A stretch of 60,000 bases of DNA from the NCBI RefSeq assembly GCF_032854445.1, contig NC_088303.1, positions 9,185,501-9,245,500 on the forward strand, given 5' to 3'. The stretch is from Liolophura sinensis. Lineage: Eukaryota; Mollusca; Polyplacophora; Chitonida; Chitonidae. Numbering within the stretch: position 1 is the first letter of the stretch; each line of letters begins with the position of its first letter. A model generated the notes under the pieces. It worked only from the letters and a program-made list of their open reading frames with translations, made no database searches and was not told where the DNA came from. The position numbers and the translations under genes were made by a program. Shown piece by piece: positions 43,373 to 59,418 of this stretch.

Positions 43373-44731
43373 ATGTGGTGTGTGAGTGGTGTGTTATCTA
43401 TCTGCCTGACTCTGGTAGAGTTAGGTTGTACATGGTCACTTGGACAAGCATCCATTGGAGCTCAACGCGACCTGTCAAGAGTCGGTGAAACAGAGAATGA
43501 AAATCCTAGCAACACCTCCGTGACTGGACGTTCCCGAAGTGAAAACGCGAACAGCACTTCCGGATCTGCAAGATCACCAATCACCTGCGTTGATTTGTCA
43601 CGGAATCATTCCATGACAGAATTCAATCATTCCTTCGAACTTGATGCAGAGGGATGTGACCAAGCCTGCTGCGGTAACATCGACATCTCAGAGGCATTGG
43701 AAGGGTTGGAACAACTGAAATCCAGCTTTCAGTTCATTTGTCAAGGGATTTTGGTGCCTGTCATAGCTATTCCAGGCTTTATTTGTAACGTTGTTAACAT
43801 CTATGTCTTGACAACAGACGGCAAATCTTCCGCCAATACACTTTTTTTAATCGGCTTGAGTATCGCAGATCTATCTTATTTGTTTTTTGTCCTCGTAGGG
43901 TGGGCGGAGTATTTACTGCAGGTTTTGAACTATCCTCTTTTCGTTGTTGTTGTAACAGGAATACGCATCTACTGGATCAGGAGTTTTGCAGTTTTAATCG
44001 CTGGGCGGATGTCCAATTTATTAATAGTTGTTTTGTCCTTAGAAAGATTCGTTGTTGTGAAGTTCCCTTTCGCGGCAAAAACGTTTTGGTTGAGTCAACA
44101 CCCGATTAAAGTAATGGTGGGTCTGTTCGTTTGCGTTACAGTCGTGTTTTTCCCGAACATTTTTCGGAGGGAATACATTGAAGTATTTGATTCAATCTTC
44201 AATCGAACTTCCGCCGTGGTCGTTCGTAGTGATTTTGATCTAAACAATGAAGAATTTTTGTTACTACATACATATTTCCTGCTTGCGTTTTTACGCTGTT
44301 TGCCAGTTTTTTTGGTTGTTTTCCTTAACCTCGCTATTGTCATAACACTCAAATCCTCGCATGTCTCCTTGGGTACCATTCAGAGCTCAGACGACAAGAG
44401 GCGGTCAAAGGAGCTCAAGGTGACTCGTATGTTGCTTGTGATTTCGCTAGTGTTTTTCATCTGCGTTATGCCAGGTCTGATCCATACTTTACTTGGCAAT
44501 GCCTTACCTGGGTACAATTTTTTTGGCTACAACTCTCAGTTGTTTAAAATCTTCTTCTACATTTATCCAGTTTTTGACACCCTTAATTCAACTGTTAACT
44601 TCTTTGTATACGTGTTCATGAGCGATAATTTTCGGCACATATTCCTTAATATTTTTCGCCAAAAATCAGGGTCCACAGCAAAGGGTCTTCCATCAACGAG
44701 AATGACGACGTTGAAATCATCAGGAAAATAA
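43373..44731 (+). CDS. rhodopsin-class GPCR, FMRFamide-receptor/SRW-like, copy 4 (divergent)
   Basis: Intact 452-aa receptor. I take the ATG at 43373 as the start because it opens a signal peptide (MWCVSGVLSICLTLVELGC) and lies 37 bp after the splice acceptor at 43335. The extracellular domain runs to about residue 120, with a Ser/Asn-rich stretch, several N-x-S/T sites (NTS 47, NST 60, NHS 78, NHS 85) and cysteines at 72, 95, 99 and 100. Helices lie at about 121-147, 158-182, 195-227, 247-264, 296-326, 350-376 and 386-415. Motifs are LSIADL (162-167), SLERF (222-226), CVMP (364-367) and NSTVNFFVY (405-413). ICL3 holds SDDKRRSKELKVTR, nearly as in copies 1-3. As in the other copies there is no cysteine at the TM3 top or in ECL2. 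It clearly belongs to the same family but diverged well before units A to C. Confidence 0.9.
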   Translation: MWCVSGVLSICLTLVELGCTWSLGQASIGAQRDLSRVGETENENPSNTSVTGRSRSENANSTSGSARSPITCVDLSRNHSMTEFNHSFELDAEGCDQACCGNIDISEALEGLEQLKSSFQFICQGILVPVIAIPGFICNVVNIYVLTTDGKSSANTLFLIGLSIADLSYLFFVLVGWAEYLLQVLNYPLFVVVVTGIRIYWIRSFAVLIAGRMSNLLIVVLSLERFVVVKFPFAAKTFWLSQHPIKVMVGLFVCVTVVFFPNIFRREYIEVFDSIFNRTSAVVVRSDFDLNNEEFLLLHTYFLLAFLRCLPVFLVVFLNLAIVITLKSSHVSLGTIQSSDDKRRSKELKVTRMLLVISLVFFICVMPGLIHTLLGNALPGYNFFGYNSQLFKIFFYIYPVFDTLNSTVNFFVYVFMSDNFRHIFLNIFRQKSGSTAKGLPSTRMTTLKSSGK

Positions 44732-45164
44732 AACAGGGAGACATCATGTGTGTGTGCCCGTTGTGACTGTCACCTAATTTCTACCAAAGAGGGAAAGCCG
44801 ATGTCTCCACCTCAGCAAGTCAAAATGTACACTGAGATCAGTAACGTGTACCATTAGGGGTTCTCTTTTGTTCTAAAATGGCGAAAAAAATGTATAGTTA
44901 CGACGTTGTTTTGCAGAGTACTTGATGTAACGATTTTCAGGATATAATTTGATGTGTAGGCACAGAATGAAAGGGCGATTAGGCCAGCCAGCTGCCAATC
45001 AATTGGTGACATCTCTATCTCCAGTGTAATCCACGATTTAGTGATGATTCCAATACCGGTAGCAACGCCAATATATGAGCTAAGCTAAAGTCTTATATAC
45101 TTATTATCTGTTCTATTGTTTCGACTGCGTCGTCGTATTCACATGACATAGTACCACCACTTGG
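44732..45164. other. 3' flank of GPCR 4
   Basis: No clear AATAAA found close to the stop. No other feature seen. Confidence 0.4.
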
Positions 45165-45735
45165 CAAAAGGAGTGCTGACTCACACGAGTGGCTCAGCCA
45201 TTTCTGACTGAAGTCAAAACATAAAACCTCGACATAGGGCATAGTCTTAGATTCACGCTAATGAAGTGGTCAAAATTTTAATTTCAAGATCACAAAAATA
45301 AGCTCTAAAATGGCATTTTCAATTTTGAGTTAAGTCAGAAATTGCTTTGTGGAATCCACCACACGGGTATTAGTCCACGTGAGTGACACCGTGGCTGAAG
45401 CATAAGGAGAGCTAGCCTATACGAGTGGCTCACTGCCTGAAGCATAGAGCACTGGATCACCTGAATGACTCAGGCATGAGAAATGCTAGTTCACACGAGT
45501 CACTCGGTGTTTGAGGTATTAAGAGTGTTAGCTCACCGAGTGACTCAGTGGGTGGGGGCATAAGTAGTGCCAGCTCACAGGAGTGGCTCTGTGCCTGAGG
45601 CACAGAGTGCTAGATAAGATGAGTGACTTAGTGACTAAGGCATAAGGGGTGCTATCTCGTACGATTGGCTCAGTGCCTGAGACATTAAGAGTGCTAGCTC
45701 TCGAGTGCTAGCTCTCGAGGGCGACTCAGTGTATG
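45165..45735. repeat. degenerate repeat array of about 55 bp
   Basis: Around eight units with the pattern GCTAGCTCACACGAGTGGCT, CAGTGCCTGAGGCATAAG, AGTG. Units vary in length and are interrupted at about 45235-45365 by a non-repeat stretch. Near 45690 a perfect 15-bp unit AGTGCTAGCTCTCG is doubled. Confidence 0.82.
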
Positions 45736-46188
45736 GGGAGTCATCATCAAAGCTAATCTAACTTTTTGTCAGTTAACGTCTGTTAAGTTTTCATGTAATT
45801 GCTTAAATTGTAGCAAATTACAGACTCTCTAGCTGGCTGAAGTAGAATTAGGTACAGAACAGGTGCAGTGGTGATAATCACACTTTACTGGACGTCATTA
45901 GTCCAGAAACACTCACAACGATGTGATGTCATCATATCTGGTAAATAGTTACGTAGTTTATCAGCAGAATCCTGGATCGTACAGGAATGCAACAAGAGAA
46001 ACTTTGAGCATTTTGATCGTTGCTCTCATGGCGAGTGTGAAACGTCGTATAATACATGTAATTACTGTAATGGCAAACATTTCTCAGACATTTCTTTAGG
46101 CCACAGTATTTGAGAATACTCACAACACGACGCCAATTAAAGACATGAAATAAACTTTGTAAGGAATTTTTACATAGTTTTCGCGTAA
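45736..46188. other. intergenic, no gene recognised
   Basis: AT-rich spacer with no supported feature. Confidence 0.4.
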
Positions 46189-46308
46189 ACCTGCGGATGG
46201 CCGTTGGCCTCTTCGGGCTCTTCCCGATTTCCTCCCACCATAATGCTGGCCTCCTTCATTTAAGTGAAATATTCCTGAGTACGGCGTAAAACACCAATCA
46301 AATCAATA
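46189..46308 (+). repeat. SINE, 5'-truncated
   Basis: ACCTGCGGATGGCCGTTGGC, then TTTCCTCCCACCATAATGCT, the tail ATATTCCTGAGTACGGCGTA and AAACACCAATCAAATCAATA. The tRNA-like head is missing. Confidence 0.87.
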
Positions 46309-46515
46309 GTTTTCTGGTAAAAAATGGTTGGAAGACTACATGTTTAGGTCTATGCAAGTGTTACAACGTGCGGAAACTCTTCAATATGGTCCCCAGATGA
46401 AGCACAATAGGCCTACGACTCGAGCTAGCACCGAAAACTAGCCGCAAAGATCAAAGTGTTGAAGGTCAGAGTGTCTTCCAAGGACTAGTACCTCGTAAGT
46501 TTGTGATTTAATTTT

Positions 46516-46674
46516 AAGGATTAACTGTAATATTTTAAAAAATTTATTGGCGTTTAAAGGAAAACACGCTGTGCAAACTGTATGAATCCGTGTAGCGGTT
46601 CATACAAAAGTTTACACAGCGGTTTTTGGGTTTTACACCCCGAACAAACTTAAAAAGTATTAAAGTTAATCCTT
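46516..46674. mobile_element. 159-bp foldback (MITE-like) element
   Basis: Inverted ends AAGGATTAACTGTAATATTT and the inverse of ATACTTTAATTTCAATTAGG-type right arm (AAAGTATTAAAGTTAATCCTT read on plus). A second, inner pair is CTGTGCAAACTGTATGAATC against GGTTCATACAAAAGTTTACA. The whole can fold into one imperfect hairpin with a loop of about 7 bp. No ORF. It differs in sequence from the other two foldback elements of the window. Confidence 0.7.
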
Positions 46675-48044
46675 ATAGGCCTAATTTAATTTAAGGAATA
46701 AGTGAATGTTACCTAATGGTTTACTTTCATTCCAAAATTTGAGAAATGTATGTCGATTCTTTTGAAGAGAAAACGCCGAATACTCATGAATACGCATCTT
46801 ATGAAAGAGCGGGTCGTTCAAAAAATCGTCCACGGATAACGTAACATTTAGGTGGTGAATTATGAAAGATCTTTGGACCAGAAGGTGCCGAAGAAGTGGA
46901 ATTTATTACGTGAGACGTATTTTCTAGTTGACAATTACGTTTACCCTGTGAATAACGGGCTACTGTTTTTATTGTTGGACGCATGAGGATATGCCGGAGA
47001 GTGTACAGAGGTGACTTCGTCACACCGATTGCAAAACGCGCGTAGTTGTAATATATGGAAAATATCTCAGTATCTCAAACGTACTGGTTATCTAAGAACA
47101 ACAGTGTGTGCTTTAGACATCGATCTGAATTTGATCAAACTGGCTACTTTTGGCGACATAACTTGCAGTTGGCTATGAACCACTGGTCTTTCACCGTCCG
47201 TGTCAGCGTGTGTCACGAAGCCCCTACTGGGCCAGCACTACTGATTTATCTGTCTTCATTCCTTCTAGATTATCCTCTGTATTTGTACTGTGAATATAAT
47301 GCAGACGAAAGCAGACATATTTAAAATGTTCTGTTTGTCATTTTAAATGACAAGCCTTCAATATCCTCCAGTTCTATTCTTAGAAAAAGTTGGCGTGGTT
47401 TCATTTTTTTTAAATACGTCGTTATATTATCATACTAGGTGTATGGACAAAAGCACTACTTTAAATGATGTGCTGGCCATTGTCTCTTTATATCAATTTG
47501 CCTGTGAGCTTATGTACATAGGGCTCTTTTCAGTGTTGACAAATGCCTTATTATACTGTCCTATAATTTGTATGTACGAAAACACACGTACTATGTTAGT
47601 CAGTATATTGTTATATACTTATATGAACACACATAAATATTATCTCACTCCATGTATAAATAAAGATGCTCCCTGCCAGGTTTGTAACAGGTTTATTACA
47701 CTATCTATGATCATAGACAAAACTATTCCTTACCATGTTTGCCAATGCCTTGTAATATATATTATCTTACCACATGGTTGGACAAAAAGAAATACTACTT
47801 CTGTTTAAACATTTTGAATCTTTTGATCTCTGTCAACGTCTTGAAATACCATCTTACCGTTATCTGGCCGTTTTGGGTGATGGTTGATGATATATCTAAC
47901 TTTTTTCGTGGATTACATTTATAAGACTCTAAGCTTTTTGAGTATTGGTCGACGGTATCATAATTTTTGCTTTTGTTGACGGCTTGTATTCTTAATAAAA
48001 TGTATCTGTGTGGACGAGAAAACCTTTTTTCATGATGGTCTATA
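46675..48044. other. intergenic, with decayed repeat at 47450-47780
   Basis: Several lines share AATGCCTT-centred, AT-rich segments (GTTGACAAATGCCTTATTAT; TTTGCCAATGCCTTGTAATA; later GTTGTCAAATGCCTTCTTGT at 48327), which suggests an old tandem repeat. The 153-aa ORF at 47347 runs through it and is not convincing as a gene. Confidence 0.45.
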
Positions 48045-48260
48045 TATTTATTTATTTGATTGGTGTTTTACGCCGTACTCAAGAACATTTCACTTGTACG
48101 ACAGCGGACAGCATTATGGTGGGTCGAAATCGGGAGAAACCCACGACCATCCGCAGGTTGCTGTCAGACCTTCCCACGTACGGCCGGAGAGGAGGCCAGC
48201 ACGAGCTGGACTTGAACTCACAGCGACCGCATTGGTGAGATGCTCCTGGGTCATTACGCT
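48045..48260 (-). repeat. SINE, nearly full length but lacking the tRNA-like 5' end
   Basis: Reverse orientation: TTTATTTGATTGGTGTTTTA, GTACTCAAGAACATTTCACT, AACCCACGACCATCCGCAGG, CCAGCACGAGCTGGACTTGA, TCCTGGGTCATTACGC. It stops before the A-box region. Some 20 bp of the GCAGAGCCCGGG block are deleted. Confidence 0.88.
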
Positions 48261-49169
48261 TTGGTTGTCTATATAAACTTGTAATATTACAACATATCGT
48301 CTGTACTGCCTATAGCGCTCCTTGCCACGTTGTCAAATGCCTTCTTGTATTGTGAAACTTTGTGTGAGGGCTGAAGGATCCTTTGCCACGTTGTACGGTG
48401 AATGTCCACGTTATGTAAAAATATTCTAATATGTACCTCAAGTCGATAAATTAAAAATAAAGTCAACACTAAAATCCGCTGTGGGCGACTCCATTTTGCC
48501 TAAGAACTAGTCCTGAAGTCTTCTGTGTTAGGTGAATTGCCTTTGGAAACCGCCGAAGTGCAGTTCGTACATTTCCGCTAGAACTCTTCTTCCCAGAAGG
48601 TAGCGAACAGTAGTTCGTTTTCCGTTTGACGATCGGGAAACCGGAATGTTGGACGTTAATCCAGAGTTCACACGAACAAGCCGGCAAGTTTTAACGACTC
48701 TCAATGGCTGTGAGGCAACACACCCCCAACATAAATTACAGGGTGTTAAAGATGGAGGACACCATGGACGCAAAGCTGGCGATTTCGGCCAGCCTTGCCG
48801 TTTTCAGGCTTTACGTGTATGGCGAGGAAAAATCGCAAACTTATACAGCAGGCACCACTAGATAGAAAAAATGATCTCTTTTCAGCCTACAGTATCATTT
48901 TTAAAAGTCTTCTTCTCCTTTAATACACAAGATATGCATGGATAAGGCTGGTTTTCAGACTTGTTTTTGAGAAGTTAACCATGTAAACAAACGACCAATC
49001 AGGATCGATGAACATGCAAAACTTGTACGGATAAAACTGGTTTTAGTAATTGATCTGCATGATCTTGTATAAAATGAACTTGCACAAATTACATCACACT
49101 CGGACAATATTATTAATATCAGTGAATATATGCACATGTAACATGAAAAGAAACCACCAATCAAAACAA
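48261..49169. other. intergenic, no gene recognised
   Basis: 48470-48870 is less AT-rich, and overlapping ORFs on both strands (for example 48528-48773 minus and 48646-48861 plus) make one think of an exon. None has a recognisable domain. Confidence 0.4.
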
Positions 49170-49615
49170 GTGGTGGTGACCAAACCACAAGTCGTGGAGG
49201 AAACAAAGCTGCAAGAAGTAGAGGAAACACATGTGCTAGTTGAAGAGGAAACCAATATGCACGGAGGAAACAAAGCTGCAAGTAGTAGAGGAAACCAATA
49301 TGCTAGTCATGAGGGAAACACAGGTGCAAGTTAAAGAGGAAATCAATCAGCAGGTTGAAGGGGAAAACAATATGCAAGTAGTGGAGGAAACAAGGCTGCA
49401 AATAGTAGAGGAAACACAGGTTTCAGTTGAAGAGGAAACCAATATGGAAGTTGTGGATACCTAGCTACGAATCATAAAGGAAACCAATGTGGAAGTTATG
49501 GAGGGAACTTATCTGTAGGTTGTTATGGAAAACAAGATGCAAGTAGTGGAGGAAACCAATATGCAAGTTGTAGAAGAGGACAATATGCAAGTTGTGGAAT
49601 TAACCAAGCTACAGG
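49170..49615. repeat. 24-bp minisatellite with coding-like register
   Basis: Roughly 17 units of 24 bp with core GAGGAAACCAATATGCAAGT. In the best frame they read as an 8-residue motif VVEET-K/N-L/M-Q. The frame changes several times (for example near 49258 and 49335), stops occur from 49462, and no splice context is visible, so I treat it as non-coding. Confidence 0.85.
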
Positions 49616-51746
49616 CCGGGGTAATGTTGAAAAGTGTACCCTGCAAGGATTGTGCATTGCATTAACAGTATAAATAACTTCCCCATTGGTTAATTACATT
49701 AATTTATTGAAAAGATTTTATTAATACAAATGTTGATAAGACAATATGAGCATACAGTGATGTCTTCCAAGGATCAAGATATATGCTATTGACACATACG
49801 TATATATTACCACCCTTAAATAGGACGCATACTCCATCAATGACCGATTAGTTTCACAGTAGATTCAGTACAAGGCTGAGGGAGTGAATCTATGAATGTA
49901 CATGCACTGGTCTCTGCAATCTGTGGCATATAGCAGGTGACTGTTGGAAATATAATGCTATTCGTTTTGACACCGCACCCACATCTATGCCTCATCCAGG
50001 GACAAATATGAAGAGCATCAATAGTGACAGGAAATGTAAAGCTTTGTGCAACCAGCAAGCTTGTCACATTCTAAAACATTCCTAGAAGAAATCACATTTA
50101 ATCATTTGTAACTTCCAAAACTATGTTTTGGATGATTACCTACGATTCACTGTCTTAATATATCTCTTTTGCTTTAAATTTAGTCTGCACAGAGTGAAGG
50201 ACATACACACTTCCTGGTTGGGTGGATACCAAGGTCACTAAAGTCTGTCGTGTGTGTATACTCTTGACACTTCATGCTTATGCCTCCAGGGTAACAGTTG
50301 TTTACAGTGTAAGTGATTTCCAGCATAGTTGGCTTAACCATACAGTTGATTCCACCCATTAGACTTTGATGCTAGTATATTACACCACTGTCACTTATTT
50401 TCCATTTGCACCTGTGTATGTAAATATTGCGCTTTAAACATCCCCACATGTTTAAAATTTATCATTTAGAAATAATAAACAGCTTCACAACCAATTCCAA
50501 CTGGACTGCCAAATGGGAGGTCGAACATTTGTTATTACAATATTCCGTATGCTTGTCTATCAATGTTAAATCTCTTCAACTCTACAGCAAAATGTATTAC
50601 CTCAATGGACAGAAATATTTGCCTAACTACATGATTCTCATCAACGTGACATAACAGCCCTGACCAAAACTGATTGTTATGATATACAGAAGGTTAACAG
50701 ATCTGAATATTGAACATTCTTTTTCCCCACCCCTGCCCTCCCCCCGAGCCAACACTGAACAACAATCTGGTACAGCTGACTTATACATATGGGGTTCACA
50801 TAGCAAAGACAAGTTATAAAAGATATAATAAAACTACAGGCGACTTAAGAACATCAGATTCATCAAAGAATTAGCACAAGGAGTACGGAAATATGAAGAA
50901 ACAAGGGGCACAGGTATTGACCTGCTGACAGACTTAACACTATCACAATGAAAAGAGGAAGACAAGTGAGGTTACAGAACAGTTACACCACTAAACAGTC
51001 CTCAAAGCATGCTTAACACACAGCTGTGGCACTTCATACATAATCAAATATAGAACACACCACAGATTACAGCCAGGGAAAACCAATACCTATTACCCAT
51101 GGCTGTTATGCAGAAGTTTTAGCAGGGACCTATCTAAAGTCCTCAAATTTCAAGTATTAGTGCAAGATAGGCTTCTCAAGACCTCAACATTCCGCTTGAT
51201 AAATCAATCTATCGATGTAACTTGTAAGGTGCTAAAGCCTAGCTAGGTTTGTAATGAATAAGAATGTACATGACAGATAGGTACCATATTTACAAAATGT
51301 ACAACACTTTAGAAAAAGGCCGTCTTTCGCGATCGAACACCTTATAACAAGATTCTGCAAGTGTTTTCAATCTATGAAAAAGAGCATTATACCCATCTTG
51401 AGGGAGGGTTCTCTTTTGTCAACTTTTAAAAGTAAAACATGATTTTAGAAGTTATAAAGTCATGCAGTCTGAAAACTCTGGTTCTAAATTCCCATTTAAC
51501 TACATTTATTTGTAAAGGTCTTGTTTTGACCAATTTCCCAGCCTCGCCAGGACATTGGACAGAACACAGCCTCGGACTGCTGCTGTAGGAGTTCTGTCCC
51601 TTTATAGTGGGTTAACTGCCCCTGATATCCCTGGTCCACAGCAGATGATGGGCTAGCCTGGCCTCTTCTCTGCACAAGAGCAGTTATCACTTAGGTCCAA
51701 ATGTCTTTTGGTTTTCTACAGTATGGTCACCCAATCACCAGAATTT
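49616..51746. other. spacer and probable 3' UTR of CDC42
   Basis: The part closest to the CDC42 stop may be its 3' UTR. A reverse-strand AATAAA-type signal (plus-strand TTTATT at 51505-51510) would give a 3' UTR of about 240 bp. Further left I see AT-rich spacer and small ORFs without features. Confidence 0.4.
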
Positions 51747-56460
<4,714 letters not shown>

Positions 56461-58187
56461 TTATTAGAACAAGGATGAGAGCAAAGATGTGAATGCATGA
56501 TAAGATGCTGGATTCAAATACATGTTGCGGTCTACTAACCACTACCAATACATGCATTACAATGTAATGTTTCACGTTTTACAATATATATTTCGTTCTT
56601 GTGCACCTTATTTTTTTAAGCGCCATTTTTCAGTCCGATGGTAATGGAATTATGGGCACAGGAAAGCTGGTAGAGCGCAGAGCAACCAGTGCAACCTCAC
56701 TGATCACAGCCTAAGAAGTACGAAGACCATACCTCTCAGCTTACAAAATATCCAAATTCTGCACTATAAGCACAAGAATGTTTTATCACACCCTTTTCTC
56801 CTTTACAAACAACCCTCCTATTCTGACCACCTTCATGAACACCCCAATGTTATACATATAGTCTTTCGTAAATGTAATAATCACAGGCAGAATATTTGTG
56901 CAAGTATGCATGTTATGGTTGTACTATGACAAACTTCAAATCCCACTGCTCAAATCCTTCAGCTGGCAAGTGCAGTGTTGTCACAACTATAGTGTATAGG
57001 CACACCTACATTTACTCCTCTTGGAATGTCTGGATTGCTAAAGCCTGCCTTGATTCACATACATTCCAGGCTAGCTACATGCTGTAATATACACAACAAT
57101 TTAATGTTGAAGCACATCAAATCACATCAGCGTGGACAAAGGTATTCTTCATTGACAGACACTTTTTATTTTGATGTGCTGGTAAGGCTGGTTGCATGTC
57201 ACCTATACAACCAAAACCCAGACCCTGAAGTGTGAAATATGTTTACCATATTAAGTCATTTTATAGGTTAGTGTACATTTGGCTCTTTCTCACAAAATAG
57301 GTAAATTTCCAACTTCTCAAATCCTGAGAAAATCAAAGATTGACTTAAGACTGAATGTTCACATTTCCAGTATACTGACAGTTCCATTTTTATGCAAATC
57401 TATGGCCCACTTTAAACAGATCAGTACATGTTTTAGTCTATTTAAATATAAGTTAATACAAGAACGGGACAGGAACAACCTAAGCACTAGTAAAACATTC
57501 CGGGGTTCTGCCCATGGTCAGTGATGGGCGGCTGTGCCTGGCACTAGCCTTGAGCGCCCAGTATCAGACACAAAATCTTGATGTGCCCGGCACTCCACAA
57601 TTAAGATATCTTTATAGATATATCGTTTAAGGGACAGTAGATTAGAAATTAATTGTACTGTATGGCAACTCATGACCACAGTCTCTTGAAAGTGATGACA
57701 CTGCTGAAAATGATTGTAATTGTTGTAAACATTGCCGAAAAGAGGTGCTTACAGATGTTCGCAACACTGTTATTTCAGTTAAAGAAAAGTAACGCAGATG
57801 TAGAGTGTGGCTATAAAATGCATTGTAAACTTCAATGTGGGCAGTGTGAAAGTAAAAATACAACTCCAAAAACAAGAGCAAACACTGAATTCACAGTCTA
57901 CACTGTAGAGTAGGCCTAACAAAGTATTTTGCGTCCTACATTTCTTCTGATGAATTCCACTGATCTTGTTCCTGCTTTCTTTTTATCTTTCATGGTTAAA
58001 ATGCTTTCTAAGAGCACCATTAGACTAGCAACTTTTTAAAAAATCTCTTCCATGTGAAGGAGGACGCTTGCGTTAGTTTGCAAGTGCCCATCACTCTGTC
58101 TCTGTGTGAACTCGCGGGACTCCTGAAATGCTGACTTGGCTTATACTAACAATAAGACCATAGGCATCCTGAGCTAGGCAGGGCTAC

Positions 58188-58275
58188 CACAACTATCTGC
58201 AGGTTGATGTCAGGCCTTCCCACATACGGTCAACTGATCTCATACATGACGAGCATTAAACTTCTTTCAAACGAT
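58188..58275 (-). repeat. SINE fragment, diverged
   Basis: ACCACAACTATCTGCAGGTT, then GTCAGGCCTTCCCACATACG and CATGACGAGCATTAAACTTC match the middle of the common SINE in reverse with many changes. Confidence 0.65.
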
Positions 58276-59047
58276 AATTTTTTCTGCGAGAGGAATAGTG
58301 ACATCTGGTATAGTCATGCACATCAAATGTGTACGCAATTTACAAGCGGCCTAGGTTTGAGCACTGTAGACTTCAGGCTTCCATTCTGAGATGCTGTAAT
58401 CACCAATGAGCATGTGAAAGTGAATTTTTATATCAAATTAGGGCAAGATTTGCCAGCTCATGTTGTAGAATATTCAGAAACTGACAATGCATGCATGACA
58501 TTCATCCCAAATATTGTGCAATTCACTATTTCAACCATGAGAATATGATCCATACAAGAATAAAACTAAATCAATTTATCAAAATATACACCGTGTTTTA
58601 CTGAAATGTTTTTTCCACCGATAATATAACGTCTGAACCAACTGGAAGTTTTTCTTTTATTATTTCAAGAGCAGATGAAAGTGTTCTACACACCTTTCTA
58701 TAAAGTTTGCTGTATCATTTTCCTGTATCCGGCTATAAAGTTTCCAGTATGATTTTTCTGTACCCGGCGTACAGAAATAACTTCACCGCGTTTACAACGA
58801 CTAATTTCTAAGGTCAAGCGAAGCGACGGGGTCTCCGTCACTTCACCGGTTGATACAGCGTAATAATAATTATAAAAGACAGAACGAACTATTTCATCCT
58901 GCAGAACAATACACACAAAATAATGACTGTTACATTACCCTTTGTACTAATCATACAACAATCACCGCGATTATATCGTGCAATATCGAATATGTGAAGT
59001 TTTCAAGGGGATTTCTAGGGTTTGTTGTTGTTGTTATAACCGATAGA

Positions 59048-59070
59048 TTTCTTTCCGCCATCTTACTTCC
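59048..59070 (-). promoter_or_regulatory. ETS plus YY1-like promoter element
   Basis: On the minus strand AGGAAGTAAGATGGCGGAAA combines a GGAAGT ETS-type core with AAGATGGCGG, a YY1-type sequence that typically sits near start sites of housekeeping genes and points in the direction of transcription. This suits CDC42. The exact start is unknown. Confidence 0.4.
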
Positions 59071-59219
59071 TGTCGTAAATGTTAACAACTGTTTAAATGC
59101 AGCAAATTTTAAAACAGGCACGAGTTTCAAACATGATTGAAACACCAGGCTAAGGGAAAAAGAGACGCCCTTCTTAATCATGTGGGATTTGAACATTATA
59201 ACACAAGTCTTACACTTAC

Positions 59220-59296
59220 AAACGTCAGAGAAAACCGGCTTCTGGGCGTTAACACTAGAACTGCAGGTCTCCCTTCTTCGGTTCAACGGAGTCCGG
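59220..59296 (-). other. candidate non-coding first exon of CDC42 (5' edge approximate)
   Basis: On the minus strand, TATATAAC (59324-59331) is followed after about 30 bp by a less AT-rich stretch ending CTCTGACGTTT before the strong donor GTAAGTGTAAG. An NRF1-like CGCATGCGC near-palindrome lies just past the TATA box. Exon and promoter are inferred only from signals. Confidence 0.4.
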
Positions 59297-59323
59297 AAAT
59301 GGAAAGTGCGATCAGCGCATGCG

Positions 59324-59332
59324 TTATATAGT
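59324..59332 (-). promoter_or_regulatory. TATA-like box, leftward
   Basis: CTATATAAC on the minus strand, about 105 bp upstream of donor GTAAGTG. Interpreted as a possible CDC42 core promoter. Confidence 0.35.
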
Positions 59333-59407
59333 ACTGTCAATATGACGGCTTGAGTTATATTTAGAAATCCCTCTGTTGACCTGTTAATGGGTGGCAAATT
59401 CTGACAG

Positions 59408-59418
59408 GTATATAAACA
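59408..59418 (+). promoter_or_regulatory. TATA box, rightward (divergent promoter)
   Basis: GGTATATAAAC followed about 30 bp later by GTTCAGTTCAGTTTT, which has the TCAGT shape of an invertebrate initiator. No downstream gene can be identified before the window ends. Confidence 0.45.

Noticed and set aside
47347-47808. 153-aa ORF with cysteine and tyrosine-rich periodicity
   Set aside because: Built on a decayed AT-rich repeat; no family features.
58951-59397. 148-aa minus-strand ORF at the CDC42 promoter
   Set aside because: It spans the TATA-like box, candidate exon and donor, and has no motif. Open by chance in a less AT-rich promoter region.
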